Shown: piece after piece, positions 6,891 through 9,912 of the stretch
How positions within the stretch are numbered: the stretch's first letter is position 1
How the letters are laid out: the number at the start of each line of letters is the position of its first letter
NCBI GenBank assembly: GCA_008363265.1
Contig: RHKR01000049.1
Coordinates: forward strand, 1 to 9,912
DNA: 9,912 nucleotides
Source of the DNA: Chlorobiota bacterium
GTDB taxonomy: Bacteria > Bacteroidota > Ignavibacteria > Ignavibacteriales > Ignavibacteriaceae
Direction: 5' to 3'
Notes under the pieces: model-generated
Database searches by the model: none
Told to the model about the DNA's origin: nothing
The model's input: the letters and a program-made list of their open reading frames with translations, nothing else
Program-made: the position numbers and the translations under genes

Positions 6891-8344
6891 TGACGGAAGA
6901 GAAAAAGAAATATGAAAATCTGATCCAGGCATTTGCGCTGGGAGCACTCGACAAGGAGGAGTTCATCGAAACAGTCCACGCCATCGAGTCGAGTGATGAC
7001 TTTGCATGGCAGGAACTGGGTGAGTATCAGAATCTTACTTCGCTCCTTGTTTCATTTATCGATCCACGGGAAGTGCCGGCGCAGTCACTCGAAAAGATAT
7101 TAACAAGAATTGATGAGACCGGATCTCCGATGCCTTCTACATCCACGGAGAGGAAGACGATCAGTTTTACGAAACTCAGCAGTTTCGTCGATGAGGAGGA
7201 CGAAACCCCTGAGCCGTCCAGGTTAACGGAAGCCTTGGAAGAGCCATCCCCGGCTCCTGATCCCTACGCGTCAGGCCGGGGAGACCAGGCACGTCCTGTG
7301 GTCAACAGGCAGCCTGGATTTCAGCGGCCCGGTGTGCACACTCAGATGGCAGGAAGGGAAGCTGTTGAGCAGGCACTTCGCCCTGAAGCTGAGGAGAGGC
7401 CCGAATTCACAAGGGATGAGTCCGGTGAAGCGGGGTATGGTGACGATGATTCAGATTCAGGATTAATGCCTCATCTTTCCCGTGAGAGCATAACGGGCAG
7501 GGACGGGAGTTCATATCCTGAAAGAACTACTCAAGAGATTTATGAGAGTGCATCTTTCGGAATGACGATTGAAGAGCCACATGATGATGCGGTCTCACGC
7601 GGGCCGATCAATCCCATGAGGGCACAACGCAAACAGCTCATCGAACAGGAAGTTCACGGCGGGGTTGAGAGCGGACAACCGGGTCCCTCAGCAACCATTA
7701 ACAGACAGGAGCCGGTTTTTCAGGAAGAGGCAAGAGCGGGTACTCCCCGTTTTTCGGCAGCCCCTGTTACCGGTTCAGTTACAGCTGCAGCTTTCTGGGG
7801 TGTGATTGCTACCATAGTCGTCACTTTCTCTGTGGTGATCTACATCATGTTTTCGATGGTTTCAAGTGCGGGAGAGAAACTCGACTTAAAAATTAAAGAA
7901 CTTGGCACTGCCCAGGCAAAGACCGAACTGCTCCGAAGTACTGTAACAATGAACCAGAATTTACTTTTATTTTTCAGTTCAGTGAAAACCGCCGGTCTGG
8001 TGAATCTTTTCGGCAGCGATGATTATCCGGAAACATTCGGAAAATTTTTCTACGGTGTGAAAGAGAAGAGGGGCTTCCTTCAGTTCACAAACATAACCTC
8101 TTTCAATTCCGGAAAAGGTTTCCAGCTTTGGATACAGGTTGGCGGTACTTACACGAAGGCGGGTGGAGTTAATGTACCGGATCAGAACATTGAATTTTTC
8201 GAGTTGAGTGAGATTCCTGATCTTTCACAGTCGGGAACTTACAAAGTGATGCTGACAGAAGAGAATGTTACAGGTGCTGATACTCCCTCAAACACCGTTA
8301 TAATGAGTGGTCTCCTGATAATGAAAGCTCAGGAAGCTAACTGA
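6887..8344 (+). CDS. RskA-type membrane-anchored anti-sigma factor with long disordered linker
   Basis: A 485-residue single-pass membrane protein, about twice the usual RskA length. The N-terminal cytoplasmic part (about 8-78) begins YENLIQAFALGALDKEEF, the 'ALGALDxxE' pattern of RskA/anti-sigma-K N termini, and should hold the partner sigma factor. Residues about 80-295 are low-complexity, acidic and proline-rich, probably disordered. A transmembrane helix follows (about 297-324), then a charged, possibly coiled-coil stretch (329-350). The extracytoplasmic RskA C-terminal domain is at about 355-482, including GKGFQLWIQVGG (409-420) and a conserved-looking GTYKVMLTEEN. The protein contains no cysteine, so it cannot be a zinc-binding (ZAS) anti-sigma factor. 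Signal release probably occurs by regulated intramembrane proteolysis, as known for RskA, but no protease gene is nearby. Start may be 6887 or the next codon, 6890; AAGG at 6883-6886 is closer than ideal for either. Confidence 0.9.
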   Translation: MMTEEKKKYENLIQAFALGALDKEEFIETVHAIESSDDFAWQELGEYQNLTSLLVSFIDPREVPAQSLEKILTRIDETGSPMPSTSTERKTISFTKLSSFVDEEDETPEPSRLTEALEEPSPAPDPYASGRGDQARPVVNRQPGFQRPGVHTQMAGREAVEQALRPEAEERPEFTRDESGEAGYGDDDSDSGLMPHLSRESITGRDGSSYPERTTQEIYESASFGMTIEEPHDDAVSRGPINPMRAQRKQLIEQEVHGGVESGQPGPSATINRQEPVFQEEARAGTPRFSAAPVTGSVTAAAFWGVIATIVVTFSVVIYIMFSMVSSAGEKLDLKIKELGTAQAKTELLRSTVTMNQNLLLFFSSVKTAGLVNLFGSDDYPETFGKFFYGVKEKRGFLQFTNITSFNSGKGFQLWIQVGGTYTKAGGVNVPDQNIEFFELSEIPDLSQSGTYKVMLTEENVTGADTPSNTVIMSGLLIMKAQEAN

Positions 8345-8876
8345 CCTCGTCCTCGTTTTCATCCTTGTTGCTATTTCCCTGAAGGAGGATGAATATCACA
8401 GAAATGACGGCAAGGAATATTATCATCCAGTATTTGGCTACCATTTCCAAGATGGCCTCAAGCATTGAGTCGGGGGTCATCGAGTTCTCCTGACTCAGGA
8501 AAAAGAAGGGGAAACCAATCAGTACCACCGACACGATCAAAAAGCCGGGCGCTTTTGGATTGTCGAGGAAGAGTATCACCAGATTCACCCCGATCATAAA
8601 CATTGCCGTCGGCAATAGCAGGCTCGCCCACGGGATCGACATGAAGTTTTGGTTCAGGTATATGAGTATGCCGATCAGAAAGAGTGTAGTCCCGATAATG
8701 AGAGCGGGCACGTCGTGCTTTCCGAAAACAACCACCACAGTAGCAAGTCCCGTGAGAATAAACAGGAATGAAAAGATGAACGGCCACGTAATATCGAGCA
8801 CTTCGAAGGCCTTAAGGCCCCACATTACTGACGTGATTACAAGAACAAACGCTATAAACTGTTTGATATGATCCAT
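8337..8876 (-). CDS. Polytopic membrane protein of unknown function
   Basis: A 179-residue protein from the ATG at 8876, chosen because it starts one base after the arginase stop (TAG, T, ATG). An in-frame ATG at 8909 would lie inside the arginase gene. About six hydrophobic segments are visible: near residues 6-24, 31-51, 57-74, 83-104, 110-127 and 147-165. The tail is short and acidic-polar (GNSNKDENEDEVS). The layout of short loops and W/G-rich helices vaguely recalls the membrane part of LiaF/LiaI-like proteins, but I would not assign it to a family. It is probably translated by coupling to rocF, since no Shine-Dalgarno is close. The 3' end overlaps the anti-sigma gene on the opposite strand by 8 bases. 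No cofactor or catalytic motif can be seen. Confidence 0.85.
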   Translation of the reverse strand: MDHIKQFIAFVLVITSVMWGLKAFEVLDITWPFIFSFLFILTGLATVVVVFGKHDVPALIIGTTLFLIGILIYLNQNFMSIPWASLLLPTAMFMIGVNLVILFLDNPKAPGFLIVSVVLIGFPFFFLSQENSMTPDSMLEAILEMVAKYWMIIFLAVISVIFILLQGNSNKDENEDEVS

Positions 8877-8877
8877 A

Positions 8878-9789
8878 CTACAGTATACGCATCCCCATAC
8901 TTGAAGCAATCAGTTCCACAGCAAAAACGGCACTTGCATTCCGGTTGTCCAGTATTGGATTAACCTCGGTAACCTCGAGCGACGACATGCAGCCGCACTC
9001 GGCAATAGTTTCCATCAGAAGATGTGCCTCACGGTAGCTTAAACCACCGGGAACAGGAGTTCCAACCCCGGGAACAACAGTCGGTTCAACACTGTCGACA
9101 TCGAAACTGACATGAATGTGATCGACGTTGTTCCTGAACTGTTTCAAAACCTTGGATACTATCCTGTGGATCCCCATCTTGTCGATATCGGACATCGTGT
9201 AAACAGTAATGCCCGATTCTTTAATATTTTTTCGTTCCTCTGTATCTATACTTCTGGCACCGATTATCACGGTATTTTCCGGAGCCACCTTCGGTCCGGG
9301 TATATAAAGACCGGTCAGACGTGGTGAGCCGAGTCCGATGGAAGCGGCGAGTGACATTCCATGGATGTTCCCTGACGGCGTGGTTGAGTCGGTGTTCATA
9401 TCAGCATGCGCGTCGATCCAGATGACGCCCAGACGCTGATCATGTTTTCGGCAGTGGGCGGCAATTCCGGCCAGGGTGCCGAGCGCCATTGAGTGGTCGC
9501 CACCGATACAAAGCGGGAACTCATCATCCGCGAGTGTCTTTTCCACAACCTCTGCAAGTTTCAGTGAAGTACGCTCTATCTCATCGATGTATTTAAGCTT
9601 GTCGTTCTTTACTGTCTGGGTCTCCATGATCTCGATATCGATATCGCCGTGATCCTCAACTTCGTAACCGAGATACTGCAATTTTTCACTGAGATGCGCT
9701 ATGCGTAATGCAGATGGCCCCATATCAACTCCGCGCCTGCCGGCGCCAAGGTCCATGGGGAAACCGATGATCTTTACTTTTTTCTTCAT
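8878..9789 (-). CDS. rocF: Arginase (ureohydrolase family)
   Basis: A 303-residue manganese-dependent ureohydrolase that hydrolyses L-arginine to ornithine and urea in the cytoplasm. The N terminus IIGFPMDLGAGRRGVDMGPSALR closely resembles Bacillus RocF. Metal ligands are visible: His99 in GGDHS (97-100), Asp126/His128/Asp130 in WIDAHAD, and Asp230/Asp232 in SFDVDSVEP. The substrate-side signatures SGNIHGMS (139-146), GVGTPVPGGLSYRE (241-254) and EVNPILDNRN (275-284) favour arginase over agmatinase. The length is normal for arginase. The ATG at 9789 has no strong Shine-Dalgarno. The stop lies one base before the membrane protein gene, so the two are probably co-transcribed. No arginine transporter or urease gene is nearby. 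Confidence 0.95.
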   Translation of the reverse strand: MKKKVKIIGFPMDLGAGRRGVDMGPSALRIAHLSEKLQYLGYEVEDHGDIDIEIMETQTVKNDKLKYIDEIERTSLKLAEVVEKTLADDEFPLCIGGDHSMALGTLAGIAAHCRKHDQRLGVIWIDAHADMNTDSTTPSGNIHGMSLAASIGLGSPRLTGLYIPGPKVAPENTVIIGARSIDTEERKNIKESGITVYTMSDIDKMGIHRIVSKVLKQFRNNVDHIHVSFDVDSVEPTVVPGVGTPVPGGLSYREAHLLMETIAECGCMSSLEVTEVNPILDNRNASAVFAVELIASSMGMRIL

Positions 9790-9814
9790 GCGAACACTTT
9801 TTGATTGATATCTG

Positions 9815-9822
9815 CAAAAATA
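9815..9822 (-). promoter_or_regulatory. Possible -7 promoter element of rocF
   Basis: Read on the minus strand, TATTTTTG fits the TAnnTTTG consensus and lies about 25 bases ahead of the rocF start. No good -33 TTTG box is seen at the expected distance, so this is a weak call. Confidence 0.35.
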
Positions 9823-9899
9823 AGAAAGATAATCTTACCTGAATATTAAAATTTTGGGTAGGTTTTGTATATTCAAATTCTGAATTTCGTTTTAATCTT

Positions 9900-9912
9900 A
9901 AGGAACAGCAAT
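9900..9912 (+). other. Possible ribosome binding site and start of a further gene at the right edge
   Basis: AAGGAA (9900-9905) is followed five bases later by AT at the last two positions, so a G at the next base would give an ATG. This suggests that a plus-strand gene, divergent from rocF, starts at 9911. Nothing of its coding sequence is visible. Confidence 0.4.

Noticed and set aside
8314..8333. CCTGA/TCAGG hairpin near the end of the anti-sigma gene as a terminator
   Set aside because: The stem is only 5 bp with a 10-base loop, and neither strand has a T-tract after it.
8560..8871. Plus-strand open frame of 103 codons opposite the membrane protein gene
   Set aside because: The sense strand shows a coherent six-helix membrane protein coupled to rocF; the antisense product has no such pattern.

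Overview
The window reads as an ordinary chromosomal segment of a free-living bacterium, most likely from the Bacteroidota/Ignavibacteriota (Chlorobi-group) lineage. The grounds for that are modest. There is a TAnnTTTG-type promoter in front of a sigma factor gene, Shine-Dalgarno sequences are weak or short, a lipoprotein and an exported hydrolase are present, and a degenerate AGGATTAA spacer repeat follows a terminator. No phage, transposase, CRISPR, toxin-antitoxin or recognisable defence gene is present, and no rRNA or tRNA gene was seen.

Left part (1-2816). A minus-strand ECF sigma factor gene is cut by the left edge (N-terminal 98 codons visible). It is divergent from a plus-strand cluster: rdgB/HAM1 (house-cleaning NTP pyrophosphatase), a predicted lipoprotein whose start overlaps the rdgB stop by an ATGA, and a GTG-initiated proline-iminopeptidase-like alpha/beta hydrolase with an apparent signal peptide. 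Gene spacing suggests one transcript.

Centre (2817-5695). valS is complete and ends in a clear rho-independent terminator (5449-5479). After it come a short AGGATTAA-type repeat and an AT-rich spacer with nested inverted repeats. A minus-strand DOMON-like (CBM9-type) protein gene follows at 5696-6217.

Right part (6218-9912). The region between the DOMON-like gene and a plus-strand ECF sigma factor gene carries a good promoter candidate and a 26-bp imperfect dyad just before the sigma start codon. The sigma gene overlaps, by ATGA, a gene for an RskA-type membrane anti-sigma factor with an unusually long acidic, proline-rich, cysteine-free linker; the two should work as a signal-transduction pair. 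The anti-sigma gene ends in an 8-bp convergent overlap with a polytopic membrane protein gene, which in turn lies one base downstream of an arginase gene (rocF) on the minus strand. At the right edge an AAGGAA motif followed by 'AT' looks like the start of a further plus-strand gene.

The most distinctive unit is the second sigma/anti-sigma module (about 6230-8344): its promoter, dyad, unusual sigma region 2.2 and long linker. I do not see strong evidence of a wholly new biological system; the findings are modest and scored so.
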